Positions 7,409-15,208 of a stretch of DNA of 49,584 nucleotides are shown piece after piece. Both the position numbers and the translations under genes were made by a program. How positions within the stretch are numbered: the stretch's first letter is position 1; every line of letters begins with the position of its first letter. This DNA is from an uncultured Lachnospiraceae bacterium. GTDB lineage: Bacteria; Bacillota; Clostridia; Lachnospirales; Lachnospiraceae. Under the pieces are notes generated by a model. It saw only the letters and a list, made by a program, of their open reading frames with translations, ran no database searches and was not told where the DNA came from. The stretch is from the NCBI GenBank assembly GCA_946182825.1, contig CAMGZH010000018.1, positions 1 to 49,584 of the forward strand, written 5' to 3'.

Positions 7409-8257
7409 TCAAGAATAATTCTGGGATGAAACGGGTTTTACAAGTACTTGAACTTCTGTTAAGTATTCTTTAATATCAGAAGTTTCATAACGGTCGATAT
7501 GGCAGAATTCGATCGGATCATCAGCGAATACATACTTATGTTCCTTCGCATATTGTTGCATGTTATGGATGATTTCTCTGGATTGGGAGAAATCTCCTCT
7601 GTAACAGGCACTTAGATAGCGACCGGAGGGGAGCTTATAGTTGCAGTTATAGTTTAGATATGGACTATAGAAGAAAATGCTTTTTGTCGCGTAGTCGCCA
7701 TTTTCTCCATCATGTTCCAGGTCAAGGCGGTAGCAATCACAGGCACCGATAGTCGTTATTTTACCGGGAAGGGAACTTGTAAACTTAGCGAGTTCGTAGT
7801 TGATCCTATTATTAGGAAGATCACCTTGTGTGACAAGGATACATAATCTTTCGGGTAACACTACTTCGTGAATGGTTTTTGAACAATCCAGCTTTAAATC
7901 TTCTGAGATGGAGCGAAGCCTGGCACGAATATTATCTTTGATTGCCTTTAGCTCATTCATTTGCTGATCGATCTTTTGCTCTTCCACGCGAAGCATGTCT
8001 GTTACATGCGTGAGATTCCGGTCTTTTTCAAAAGAAAGAATTTCATCGGTAGAAAATCCGAGTGCCAATAGCTCTCGAATGGTATTCATGGTTCGAACGT
8101 CATCTAATGTGTAGTATCGATAATTATTTTCTTCATTGCGAATAGGATGTAGAAGTCCTACTTTTTCATAATAACGAATGGAATCTACGCCAATTTTAAA
8201 GAGTTTAGATAAATCTCCAATTTTAAATAGATCTTTATAATCTGTATCAATTTTCAT
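7409..8257 (-). CDS. MerR/BmrR-type transcriptional regulator
   Basis: 282 residues. The N-terminal winged helix-turn-helix (about residues 9-80: LFKIGDLSKLFKIG, IRYYEKVGLL, YRYYTLDDV) is typical MerR. A coiled-coil dimerisation helix follows (EEQKIDQQMNELKAIKDNI). The C-terminal half resembles the GyrI-like/BmrR effector-binding domain, so a small organic ligand is expected rather than a metal. The start at 8257 is chosen because a sigma-A promoter with its -10 box at 8307-8312 lies between it and an upstream in-frame ATG. It is convergent with the oxidase gene, with only 3 bases between stop codons and no visible terminator. The shared operator points to control of the operon at 933. Confidence 0.92.
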   Translation of the reverse strand: MKIDTDYKDLFKIGDLSKLFKIGVDSIRYYEKVGLLHPIRNEENNYRYYTLDDVRTMNTIRELLALGFSTDEILSFEKDRNLTHVTDMLRVEEQKIDQQMNELKAIKDNIRARLRSISEDLKLDCSKTIHEVVLPERLCILVTQGDLPNNRINYELAKFTSSLPGKITTIGACDCYRLDLEHDGENGDYATKSIFFYSPYLNYNCNYKLPSGRYLSACYRGDFSQSREIIHNMQQYAKEHKYVFADDPIEFCHIDRYETSDIKEYLTEVQVLVKPVSSQNYS

Positions 8258-8296
8258 AGTTAAACAGGCCAATTCTTGAAGCAATACGATAATATG

Positions 8297-8335
8297 TGAC
8301 TCTGGTATTATACTAGACATTCCGGCTGCTGACAA
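8297..8335 (-). promoter_or_regulatory. Promoter and autoregulatory operator of the MerR gene
   Basis: On the minus strand TTGTCA (8330-8335) and TATAAT (8307-8312) are spaced by exactly 17 bases, a strong sigma-A promoter. The copy of the MerR operator (TGACTCTGGTATTATAC on the plus strand, 8297-8313) covers the -10 box and the start site. Binding there should repress the regulator's own transcription. The core CTGGTATTATACTAG is itself nearly palindromic. Confidence 0.8.
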
Positions 8336-8433
8336 CGGAAGAAAATAATTAAAAAATGTGAGACCAAAACAGTCTTTGAATTGTATAGTATGTGAAGGAT
8401 CCTTCAGAGAAAAGAGAGAGAGGCAAGAACAAT

Positions 8434-8913
8434 ATGCGATTACCGGCAGATTATTTGGCTGAGAAATATCAGGAGAATATTTTCCGAGCGGCTCTGAGTG
8501 TGTCGAAAAGACCCGGAGATGCGGAGGATGCAGTGCAGGATGCGTTCGTACAGTATTTACGAAGTGACAGGGATTTCGAGAGTGAAGAACATATTAAGGC
8601 ATGGCTGATTCGAACGGCAATCAATCGGGCAAAGAATACGGTGGTATCCTTTTGGAATCGAAACCGCATAGCCTGGGAAGAGTACATGGCGGATATTCCT
8701 TTTGAAGAGGATAAGGATCAAATCCTGGTGGAGGCCGTAATGGAACTTCCGGCAAAGTATCGCATTGTGATTCACCTCTTCTATTATGAAGATTATAGTG
8801 TGTCGGAGATTGGGGAGATCTTAAATATTTCACAATCAGCGATTAAGAACCGGCTTCTCAGAGCAAGAAAAATGTTGAAAGAGAAGCTGAAGGAGGACTG
8901 GATCGATGAATAG
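8434..8913 (+). CDS. ECF-type RNA polymerase sigma factor
   Basis: 159 residues. Region 2 (about 10-75) has GDAEDAVQDAFVQYL and EHIKAWLIRTAINRAKN; region 4 (about 100-150) has LPAKYRIVIHLFYYEDYSVSEIGEIL followed by an SAIKNRLLRARKML recognition helix. This size and two-region build are those of the extracytoplasmic function class. The start at 8434 follows an AGAGAGG site; an ATG at 8392 in frame lacks one. It overlaps the next gene, its probable anti-sigma factor, by 8 bases. Which promoters it reads is unknown; no matched pair of ECF-type boxes was found upstream. Confidence 0.92.
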   Translation: MRLPADYLAEKYQENIFRAALSVSKRPGDAEDAVQDAFVQYLRSDRDFESEEHIKAWLIRTAINRAKNTVVSFWNRNRIAWEEYMADIPFEEDKDQILVEAVMELPAKYRIVIHLFYYEDYSVSEIGEILNISQSAIKNRLLRARKMLKEKLKEDWIDE

Positions 8914-9478
8914 AGAAGATTATAAGAGAGCATTTTCATCCCTTCATACGACAAATGATTTTAAAGTGAATCTGGAGGATGAGATTATGCTGAACAAGAA
9001 AGCGACATCAAAGAAGGCATTGGTAGCTGCAAGCCTTGCAGCTGTTGTGATTCTGGGAGGAACAAGTGCATATGCAGCCAATGTGGGAGGTATCCAGAAG
9101 GTGGTGAAGATCTGGTTTCATGGAGAGAAGACTGAGGCAGTCCTGAAGACCAACGAGAAGAAGGGGACCTATTCCGTCTATGATAAGAATGGGAAGGAGA
9201 TTCAGAGCGGTGGAGGAGTTGCCTATGGCAAGGATGGCAAGGAACGACCACTGGACTCCAAGGACTTTGAGGAAGAGGTTGAAAATGGCGGTGAAGTAGA
9301 GACCATAGATGGACATACCTATATTATGTGGAGAGATCAGAAAGTGGATATTACGGATGATCTTAAGAAAAAAGAGGTGGTACATAAGAAGTTGAAGAGC
9401 GGAGATGAGGTGATGTATTTTTCTGTTAAGAAGGATGGAAATATGGCAGCCAGCACGGATGGATATGTTGAGCCGTAA
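8906..9478 (+). CDS. Membrane-anchored anti-sigma factor (putative)
   Basis: 190 residues: a short cytoplasmic N-terminus (about 1-36), one transmembrane segment (about 37-58, ALVAASLAAVVILGGTSAYA) and a charged extracytoplasmic domain with repeated YSVYDKNGKEI/YGKDGKE-like turns. This layout, and the overlap with an ECF sigma gene, are typical of Firmicute anti-sigma factors such as RsiV/DUF4179-type proteins, which hold the sigma factor at the membrane until an external signal is sensed. No zinc-binding HxxxCxxC motif is present. The function rests mainly on context. Confidence 0.8.
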   Translation: MNREDYKRAFSSLHTTNDFKVNLEDEIMLNKKATSKKALVAASLAAVVILGGTSAYAANVGGIQKVVKIWFHGEKTEAVLKTNEKKGTYSVYDKNGKEIQSGGGVAYGKDGKERPLDSKDFEEEVENGGEVETIDGHTYIMWRDQKVDITDDLKKKEVVHKKLKSGDEVMYFSVKKDGNMAASTDGYVEP

Positions 9479-9502
9479 GGTGGATTGATAGATCCGGTAT
9501 AA

Positions 9503-9539
9503 AAGAGGGCAGTGAAACCATTGGTTTCGCTGCCCTCTT
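9503..9539. terminator. Bidirectional terminator between anti-sigma gene and small membrane gene
   Basis: A 17-bp stem with one wobble pair and a 3-base loop ATT. On the minus strand the right arm runs into TTTT, and on the plus strand a T run follows a few bases later. It can serve both convergent transcripts. Confidence 0.85.
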
Positions 9540-9544
9540 GGTCG

Positions 9545-9625
9545 TTATTTTTTCTTATAGCCGGTGCATAGCGTCAATAAAAAGCAGATGACGGTAGCCC
9601 ATGCGAAAAACTTATGATATTTCAT
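9545..9625 (-). CDS. 26-residue single-pass membrane peptide
   Basis: The peptide starts MKYHKFFAWATVICFLL and ends TGYKKK: a basic N-terminus, one hydrophobic helix (residues about 7-20) and a lysine-rich tail. The start codon is preceded by a near-ideal AAAAGGAGG at 9-base spacing, and the stop is followed by the shared terminator at 9503-9539. Both argue for a real translated gene despite its size. I have an impression of similar short peptides in other Lachnospiraceae but cannot check. The function is unknown; possibilities are a regulator of a membrane protein or a type-I-toxin-like peptide. Confidence 0.75.
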   Translation of the reverse strand: MKYHKFFAWATVICFLLTLCTGYKKK

Positions 9626-9881
9626 CGATAGGAACCTCCTTTTCATCCTTTTTCAGGTTGGTCATACTATGTAGTCCCAAGGCAATGGTCGAGCCGTTGT
9701 GTTAAAGCCGACAACAAACCGATAGTTGAAATGGATTCTCTTCATCAAGAGGTTGCTCAGTTCTTTTAAGGTGATGAGTCTCAGGTAAAAGGGATTCATC
9801 TTTTCCATCACATAGTATTCGCAATATCTGTATTATACGAATAGGTATATGGGATAAACAGACACTCTCCCCAAAGGAAAA

Positions 9882-9905
9882 CCCCCGATACAAAGGTATC
9901 GGGGG
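9882..9905 (-). terminator. Terminator of the Ig-like secreted protein gene
   Basis: A perfect 10-bp stem (CCCCCGATAC/GTATCGGGGG) with a 4-base loop, followed on the minus strand by TTTTCCTTT. It lies 21 bases after the stop codon of the gene at 9927. Confidence 0.88.
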
Positions 9906-9926
9906 AGAAAAACCTCTCAAAGAGAC

Positions 9927-10985
9927 TTAATTTATCTGTTTCCATTCATAGATCCAGGCGATGTAAGCGCCGCCAAATTGTGAGAATACGACAGCACTCT
10001 GATCGCCGACACTGTTGCCTCTTGGAACGGTATAGGAGGCAGTTGCTGTAAGGTTAAGAGGAAAATCCTGATTTGCGCTGCAGTTTAAGTACATATTTTC
10101 AGAAGAGGTAAAATAATCATAAGAATGATTATCAACCGATCCTAGGCGACAGCCGTTCCAGGATACATAGATTCTGTAAGGTTCACCTACGTCCTTGGTC
10201 TTATTCGACATATTCATGGATACGGTAAGGCTTAGGGTATCTCCTGCCTTTAATGTGTCCAGAGGGGAAGAACACTTTGTTGTGTAAGTGGAGGATACCC
10301 GGTTACCGCTTTTGTCAGCACCCTGGAATTCTTCTCTGAGGATGACGCTACTGATATCAGCGCTATAAGTCTGGCTATATACGCCGTCTACTTGTGGCTC
10401 CGGGACATTCTTTACCTGTCCCTTTTTCACCCAGGCATATTCCGGATTGGCGGCAGCAAGGACAGTAATCTTGCAGGTCAGGACCGAATCCTTTATGTAT
10501 ACCCGCGCCCTGGTCGCGCCGGCCTTATTGGCTGTGATGCTAAAATGATTATTGCCGGTGGAGGACACAGAGGCTATGGAGGAATCGGATATGACACACT
10601 TTTGAGCGATCGCTGTTCCGGTATAGATAAGATCAGTTTTATCCCCGGCTGTTAGGCGGATCTTCTTCTTGTTGAGTTTGCCATCGATTACCTTGACGCG
10701 GCATGTAAGAGTCTTTTTCCCGACCTTGACCTTGATGGTGGCAGATCCCTTTTTTCGTGCGGAGATCTTGCCTTTTTTTGATACCGTTGCAATCTTCTTT
10801 TGAGAAGAGGAATAGTTCTTTGGCGTACCGTTTTTGACTTTGAGATGATACGTGGTGCCTTTTACAAGTGTAAGACTGGATTTGCTCAGAGATACTGTCT
10901 TAGCCTGTGTCGGCATGGGACCCGTGATCACGAAAACCAGGACAGCTATAAGTGTGATGAACATGCTCTTGCAATATTTTTGCAT
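9927..10985 (-). CDS. Secreted protein with bacterial Ig-like (Big_2) domains
   Basis: 352 residues with a signal peptide (about 1-29, cleavage near PTQA-K). Two tandem Ig-like units follow, with the hallmark lines LVKGTTYHLKV, KIATVSKKGKISARKKGSATIKVKV, SSIASVSS and ITANKAGATRARVYI (residues about 30-180). The C-terminal half (about 185-352) is an unrecognised beta-rich domain. There is no LPXTG or choline-binding repeat, so it is probably released or loosely wall-associated. The start at 10985 (ATG) has GGAGG 7 bases upstream. Such proteins are common in Lachnospiraceae exoproteomes; the ligand is unknown. Confidence 0.88.
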   Translation of the reverse strand: MQKYCKSMFITLIAVLVFVITGPMPTQAKTVSLSKSSLTLVKGTTYHLKVKNGTPKNYSSSQKKIATVSKKGKISARKKGSATIKVKVGKKTLTCRVKVIDGKLNKKKIRLTAGDKTDLIYTGTAIAQKCVISDSSIASVSSTGNNHFSITANKAGATRARVYIKDSVLTCKITVLAAANPEYAWVKKGQVKNVPEPQVDGVYSQTYSADISSVILREEFQGADKSGNRVSSTYTTKCSSPLDTLKAGDTLSLTVSMNMSNKTKDVGEPYRIYVSWNGCRLGSVDNHSYDYFTSSENMYLNCSANQDFPLNLTATASYTVPRGNSVGDQSAVVFSQFGGAYIAWIYEWKQIN

Positions 10986-11167
10986 AGTCACTCCTCCATT
11001 TCGTTGTTGTTATCCGATGTCTGAAGTGTTACACTACCCTCTTGTTCATCATATAATACAATCCCTCTCGGGTAAAGGGAAATGGACATAAAAAAATACC
11101 TGAGGCAAAAAATCGAAAAAATCAAAAGTACCAGTACTTCTCTCCGTTAAATAAGTGAAATTTTCCA

Positions 11168-11209
11168 TTGAACTTCCTTTGGAATGTGCTATAGTTTAGT
11201 TGCAACTAA
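11168..11209 (+). promoter_or_regulatory. Promoter with 14-bp palindromic operator, upstream of the beta-helix/ZinT-like gene
   Basis: TTGAAC (11168-11173), a 16-base spacer and TATAGT (11190-11195) preceded by TGC, an extended -10. Starting at the base after the -10 box is the perfect palindrome TTAGTTGCAACTAA (11196-11209), which would cover the transcription start. This form and position are typical of a MarR-family repressor site; no MarR gene is in the window. Confidence 0.75.
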
Positions 11210-11241
11210 TTAAATGTAAACATGTCTAAAAGGAGAGAAAA

Positions 11242-13110
11242 ATGAAAAACCTGAATTGGAAATCGTTTCTGGCACTTTCTATGGCGTTTGGAGTGTTAGC
11301 GTCCAGCGCGCCATATTCCGTTGCACCAACGGAAACGGTTTCGGCAAAAACGGTAAGCAACAAGCTGTTTCAAAAGGGGGACGGTTCCAGCAAACATCCC
11401 TATGAGATTCGAAGCGTTAAGGAATTCGAGAGGATTGGAAAAAATGCGAAGACATTGAAGGCGCATTATGTTTTGAAAAAGGATCTGGATCTTAAGAGCA
11501 AAGCCTTCACCAATATCGGGTCCATGACTCTTTCGGATATGGGAAAGAACGATACATCCCGTGCCTTTTCCGGCACCTTTGACGGAAAGGGGCATACCAT
11601 TAAGAATGTGGTCGTAAAACAGGAAAAAGGCGAAATGGGCAGCGGATTATTCGAGGTCAGCACCGGTGTGATCAAGAATCTTCATGTTAAAAACGTTAAG
11701 GCTTCGTCCAATGCGAAGGATTCCCGTTTTACATCCTGCGTTGTGGGAATGGCCTATGGCGGAAGTGTAACAAATGTTACATTGAGCGGGAAAAACACGG
11801 TTTCCGGTGTGAACTGTGTCGGAGGAATTGTAGGCGGACTCTGGGGAGCAAAGGTTAAAAACTGTAGCGCAAAAGGTGTTACGGTAACCCTGGAAGGTTC
11901 CAATGATTTCTCGGATGGTGTGATCGTTCAAAATGATATGGCAGAATGCGGAGGCATTATTGTAGGTGGAGGCTTCACCGGAAATGTTTCTTACTGTGAT
12001 GCCAAAGGAACGGTTAAGGCATCCGGAAATGAACCGGTCGGAATGGGCGGAATCGGCGGCTGCCTGCAGTGTATGGATCAGATTACCGGTAATACGGCGG
12101 ATGTTGTAATTGATGCGAAGAACGGACATGCCATTGGTGGTCTGTGTGGATATGCCGGTACAGGAGATGATGGAGACGGTGTCATTTCTTCTCCTGCAAA
12201 AGTGACAAAGAATCATGTCAAAGTCGATATTAAGGTAAAGGGAGCAACACATGTCGGCGGTCTGATTGGAACCGGCCTGTATTACTTTGGAATGGAGGAT
12301 CGTTTCGAGGTAAGTGACTGTTCCGTAAAGGGAAGCATTACAGGCGCTACGGCACCGGGAACTGTTGCCGGCAGGGCAACCGGAAGCACCATCAAATCCT
12401 GCAAAACGGATGTTACAGTCGATGGGGTAAAGAGCAATGTCATCATTGGTAAGACATCCCAGTTATATCAAAGTGCGGATCAGTATCCGGATGGAAGCAA
12501 GGAAGCTGCTACTGCCCTCTTAAAGAACCTCAAAGGAAGCTACACTCCGCTCTTTGATACCCTGTTTCAGGAGAAATACAATGATACATGGTTAAAGTAC
12601 GCAAAGAGCTCTGTTGGAGAAGATAAGGCCAACGAGATCGTAAAGATGTTAAAGAACAGCATTTCCGGTACAAAAACGGGAAAAGAAGCAAGTGAAGCCT
12701 ATCAGAAGGATCCGAACGCAACCCGATTCTGCTGCAGCTTTACAAATGGGGTCGGCACCATTGAGGTCGACGGTGACAGGATTACCGGTTATACCCCGGA
12801 GGGAAAGCAGCTGTTCTCACATGTCTACCGTTATGTAAAATATGATAAAACAGCGGAAGGTATGGGATTTTATGAATTCAAAAGCGAGGATGAGAACTCC
12901 GGAGAATTTGAATATTTCGTTTTCGCAGCAGATACCCCGCAGACAACATACCATGTGGAATTCCGTTATGGAAGCAGCGAAGAGAATCTGTATCAGCTGA
13001 GCACCGGAACGTACGCATACTGGCTTGGTTCCGGCATTTTAAAGGGTGCAGATGAGGATATGATCGACAACTGCATCCGGTTGTTTGTAATGGAGAATAC
13101 AAAAGAATAA
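11242..13110 (+). CDS. Secreted beta-helix (GLUG-like) protein with C-terminal ZinT-like domain
   Basis: 622 residues. A signal peptide (about 1-35) is followed by a repetitive region (about 45-415) of short Gly/Val turns, with phrases such as GGIVGGLWGAKVKNCSAKG, GGLCGYAG and VGGLIGTGLY spaced 25-60 residues apart, as in GLUG-motif right-handed beta-helix surface proteins. The last 190 residues look like ZinT/YodA: GSYTPLFDTLF, VYRYVKYDKT, GEFEYFVFAA and YHVEFRYGSSEENLYQL. The HFHIFFG-type zinc site appears only as YHVEF with one His (571), so metal binding is uncertain. RBS AAAAGGAGAG precedes the start. The fusion is unusual. Confidence 0.8.
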   Translation: MKNLNWKSFLALSMAFGVLASSAPYSVAPTETVSAKTVSNKLFQKGDGSSKHPYEIRSVKEFERIGKNAKTLKAHYVLKKDLDLKSKAFTNIGSMTLSDMGKNDTSRAFSGTFDGKGHTIKNVVVKQEKGEMGSGLFEVSTGVIKNLHVKNVKASSNAKDSRFTSCVVGMAYGGSVTNVTLSGKNTVSGVNCVGGIVGGLWGAKVKNCSAKGVTVTLEGSNDFSDGVIVQNDMAECGGIIVGGGFTGNVSYCDAKGTVKASGNEPVGMGGIGGCLQCMDQITGNTADVVIDAKNGHAIGGLCGYAGTGDDGDGVISSPAKVTKNHVKVDIKVKGATHVGGLIGTGLYYFGMEDRFEVSDCSVKGSITGATAPGTVAGRATGSTIKSCKTDVTVDGVKSNVIIGKTSQLYQSADQYPDGSKEAATALLKNLKGSYTPLFDTLFQEKYNDTWLKYAKSSVGEDKANEIVKMLKNSISGTKTGKEASEAYQKDPNATRFCCSFTNGVGTIEVDGDRITGYTPEGKQLFSHVYRYVKYDKTAEGMGFYEFKSEDENSGEFEYFVFAADTPQTTYHVEFRYGSSEENLYQLSTGTYAYWLGSGILKGADEDMIDNCIRLFVMENTKE

Positions 13111-13220
13111 AATAGGAATCAATATATCCTTTGAAAAAGGAAGGATTCTTGGTATACCCGTACTGCCAGAAGCTACAGTGCTTAAAGCGCTCCGGGTTTT
13201 TGATCCATTTTAAAAGAGCC

Positions 13221-13859
13221 TTAGCTCCTTTGAGGTGGGAATTGGCAGAAGTGTCGAAGAAGATCTCCAATGGTTTCATTGTAAACGGCAACAAGATCCA
13301 CGGCAGCGCCGCGGTTTAAGTATGCCGGAAATAAGAAGCCGGTTTTCACTTCTCCTGTTTCATAGTTCTTATCTATGTCACAAATCAGGCCGATGATAAA
13401 GGAATAGGTCTCTTCGGACTCCCACTGTTCGGCCTTGTCACTGCCCTTTCGCGGAATATCGTAACAGCCATAATAGAAACGAATGGAATACGGTGTGCTG
13501 CTGTGATAGTTTGCACCGATCATTTCGTAGAGATCGTATAAAAGCGCATCGTTTTTCAATTCACATGCTTTTAAGGCGTTTAAAGCCATAAAAATACTGC
13601 CGGGACCCTTGCAGGAAGACGGAATGAAAAGACCCTTGACCTCGTCGTTGGTTTTTCCAAACAAAACCGTTTTAGCGAGTTTTAGATTGCTCTCCTTTTC
13701 TTCGGGAGAAAGTTTTAAGAATCCGGTATTGAAGGATCCGTCAATTTCCCCGTCTTCGTCCATGTAGGCGCCGGCTGTACGAAAGATACAACTGCGCTTT
13801 ACAGTCATGCGTCGGGTAAGTTCTAGCAGGTCATCACGGTTTAAGTCATGGAACTTCAT
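13221..13859 (-). CDS. DUF4317-like protein, short form
   Basis: 212 residues. The text follows DUF4317 proteins, which are widespread in Clostridia and of unknown function: RSCIFRTAGAYMDEDGEID near the start, LKNDALLYDLYEMI, YGCYDIP, SFIIGLICDI and GFLFPAY in order. DUF4317 proteins are, as I recall, near 400 residues; this one ends soon after GFLFPAY, so the C-terminal half is missing. I could not find that half in another frame downstream, so it is either a natural short form or an old truncation. The start at 13859 has GGAGGAG upstream. It is 30 bases downstream of the 92-residue gene in the same direction. Confidence 0.65.
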   Translation of the reverse strand: MKFHDLNRDDLLELTRRMTVKRSCIFRTAGAYMDEDGEIDGSFNTGFLKLSPEEKESNLKLAKTVLFGKTNDEVKGLFIPSSCKGPGSIFMALNALKACELKNDALLYDLYEMIGANYHSSTPYSIRFYYGCYDIPRKGSDKAEQWESEETYSFIIGLICDIDKNYETGEVKTGFLFPAYLNRGAAVDLVAVYNETIGDLLRHFCQFPPQRS

Positions 13860-13889
13860 TGTGCTCTCCTCCAAAACAAACAGATGGGG

Positions 13890-14168
13890 TTACATTGCAG
13901 AATTTTGCTTTAAGACGTGGGTACGGACCTGATAAAGTGCCAGATAGATGATTTTGCAGCCCTTCTCCCGGGCCTTATAGGTCTCTTCCTCTGTTGCAAT
14001 GCTGTCGTCCAGATCGTAGTCCAGATAAACGGCTGCGCCCTCAAACATATAAAAAAGAACTTTGACCCGTTTGTCGGGACCATAGGTTGTAATATCTTTG
14101 TCGATCTGTTTGAGCAGGTCTTCGTTAGGGAACCAGATCATCTGCCCCTCTTTATTTTCAAGTGCCAT
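13890..14168 (-). CDS. Conserved-looking hypothetical protein (92 residues)
   Basis: A small acidic, soluble protein with no signal peptide or membrane segment. It contains KVLFYMFEGAAVYLDYDLDD and a basic C-terminal stretch. I do not recognise the family. It has an AAGGA ribosome binding site and is probably co-transcribed with the DUF4317-like gene. Just upstream, TTCTTAT/ATAAGAA (14200-14215) forms a 7-bp inverted repeat that could be its operator. Confidence 0.6.
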   Translation of the reverse strand: MALENKEGQMIWFPNEDLLKQIDKDITTYGPDKRVKVLFYMFEGAAVYLDYDLDDSIATEEETYKAREKGCKIIYLALYQVRTHVLKQNSAM

Positions 14169-14278
14169 ATTTATATCCTTAAAATATCTTTATTTATTCT
14201 TCTTATAAATAAGAAAGAAGCCGCTAAAGTATCATACCACGTATTTCTTGCTACGAGAAGAAAAAAATAACAGTGATT

Positions 14279-14321
14279 CTGCACAAATCAAGTTGCTTGT
14301 GCAGTCGTTCCTTGTTAAAAT
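14279..14321 (+). promoter_or_regulatory. Promoter and inverted repeat upstream of desulfoferrodoxin
   Basis: TTGCTT (14293-14298), 17-base spacer, TAAAAT (14316-14321). The -35 box lies inside an inverted repeat CTGCACAA ... TTGTGCAG (14279-14286 and 14297-14304). A closely similar GCACAA...TTGTGC repeat overlaps the -35 box of the mannose PTS promoter at 15273-15295. Confidence 0.7.
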
Positions 14322-14369
14322 CAAACAATAAGGGAGTTATTTTTCAACATGTAGAAGGAGGAAACATTC

Positions 14370-14738
14370 ATGAGATTTTTTAAGTGTGAGTTATGTGGCA
14401 AAATTGTAGGAGAGATCAAAGGCGGCAATCCTGAAACGATCTGCTGTGGCCAGCCAATGAAGGAACTCGTACCAAACACTTCCGATGGTGCAACAGAGAA
14501 GCATGTCCCGGTGATCAATATCAACGGCAACCAGGTCGAGGTTGTGATCGGTGAGGTAGAGCATCCAATGGCAGATGTTCATTATATTGAATGGATCGCT
14601 CTCGAGACAAAGCAGGGAATGCAGCGCAAGTCATTAAATCCGGGAGACGCACCGAAGGCACTTTTTGCCATCGCCGATGGTGATGAGGTGGTTGCAGCTT
14701 ATGCATATTGTAACCTCCATGGTTTCTGGAAGAAATAA
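14370..14738 (+). CDS. dfx: Desulfoferrodoxin (superoxide reductase)
   Basis: 122 residues, the standard two-domain form. The desulforedoxin-like centre I uses C6, C9, C25 and C26 (FKCELCGK ... CCGQPM). Centre II, where superoxide is reduced to hydrogen peroxide, uses H45 (EKHVPV), H65 (VEHPM), H71, C114 and H117 (YCNLHGFW). It is a cytoplasmic oxidative-stress enzyme of anaerobes taking electrons from rubredoxin. It has a strong GAAGGAGG site, its own promoter and a strong terminator, so it is monocistronic. Confidence 0.97.
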   Translation: MRFFKCELCGKIVGEIKGGNPETICCGQPMKELVPNTSDGATEKHVPVININGNQVEVVIGEVEHPMADVHYIEWIALETKQGMQRKSLNPGDAPKALFAIADGDEVVAAYAYCNLHGFWKK

Positions 14739-14774
14739 TTGGAACGACAAATTATACTTAGATCTGTACAATTC

Positions 14775-14807
14775 AGGTGGAAGAGGTCTTCTCTTCCACC
14801 TTTTTTT
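14775..14807 (+). terminator. Terminator of the desulfoferrodoxin gene
   Basis: An 11-bp perfect stem (AGGTGGAAGAG/CTCTTCCACCT) with a 5-base loop followed by seven T residues. Confidence 0.93.
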
Positions 14808-14853
14808 ACAATTGTGACCTTGTGTAGTACAATATTTTATGTAAAACAAGGTC
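14805..14853 (+). promoter_or_regulatory. Promoter with wide inverted repeat upstream of the 110-residue gene
   Basis: TTTACA (14805-14810), 17-base spacer, TACAAT (14828-14833). An 8-bp inverted repeat GACCTTGT (14816-14823) ... ACAAGGTC (14846-14853) brackets the -10 box and start site and ends just before the ribosome binding site. The -35 box is partly made of the preceding terminator's T tract. Confidence 0.65.
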
Positions 14854-14865
14854 AGGAGGACAAAC

Positions 14866-15198
14866 ATGAAAGCTGATGTAAACAATCTTTCCAAACATTT
14901 TCAGAGACCAAAACGATCCGATTTTGAGACCCCAAAAGTGATTTCAGAGTCGGTTGGATTCAAAGAATATGTGATTCAGGTCAAAATAAACAGTGCAGAT
15001 GATACAAAAACGTATTTGGAAATTCCGTTGTCTACCAGTAGGGTAAACGTTTTCGAAGACGATTTATTTGACCTGTTGGAGGCCTTTGCTGACATCGGTC
15101 GAATCCCCGGGAAAAACGTACATGTACTCTGTAAAATGGGCTCATCCGGTAGTGGTGCAGACCGTAAGGGTGAAGTGCTCTTTGACGAGATTTTATAA
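14866..15198 (+). CDS. Hypothetical protein (110 residues)
   Basis: A soluble protein, basic at the N-terminus and acidic towards the C-terminus, with no membrane segment. It has an AGGAGGAC ribosome binding site, its own promoter and a following hairpin, so it is a well-formed single gene. Residues 60-80 (VFEDDLFDLLEAFADIG) look amphipathic-helical and the end is Gly/Ser-rich (KMGSSGSGADRKGE). I do not recognise the family. Confidence 0.7.
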   Translation: MKADVNNLSKHFQRPKRSDFETPKVISESVGFKEYVIQVKINSADDTKTYLEIPLSTSRVNVFEDDLFDLLEAFADIGRIPGKNVHVLCKMGSSGSGADRKGEVLFDEIL

Positions 15199-15208
15199 AG
15201 CATTTTTC

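Noticed and set aside
7409-8335. A longer MerR protein starting at 8335
   Set aside because: The extra 26 residues would be encoded across the gene's own promoter and operator; the start at 8257 follows the promoter.
9702-9920. A 72-codon minus-strand frame
   Set aside because: No ribosome binding site, it overlaps the terminator at 9882-9905 and the composition is not protein-like.
12878-13294. Minus-strand frame continuing past the DUF4317-like gene, considered as its missing C-terminal half
   Set aside because: It lies largely antisense to the beta-helix gene and does not resemble the DUF4317 C-terminal region as I know it.
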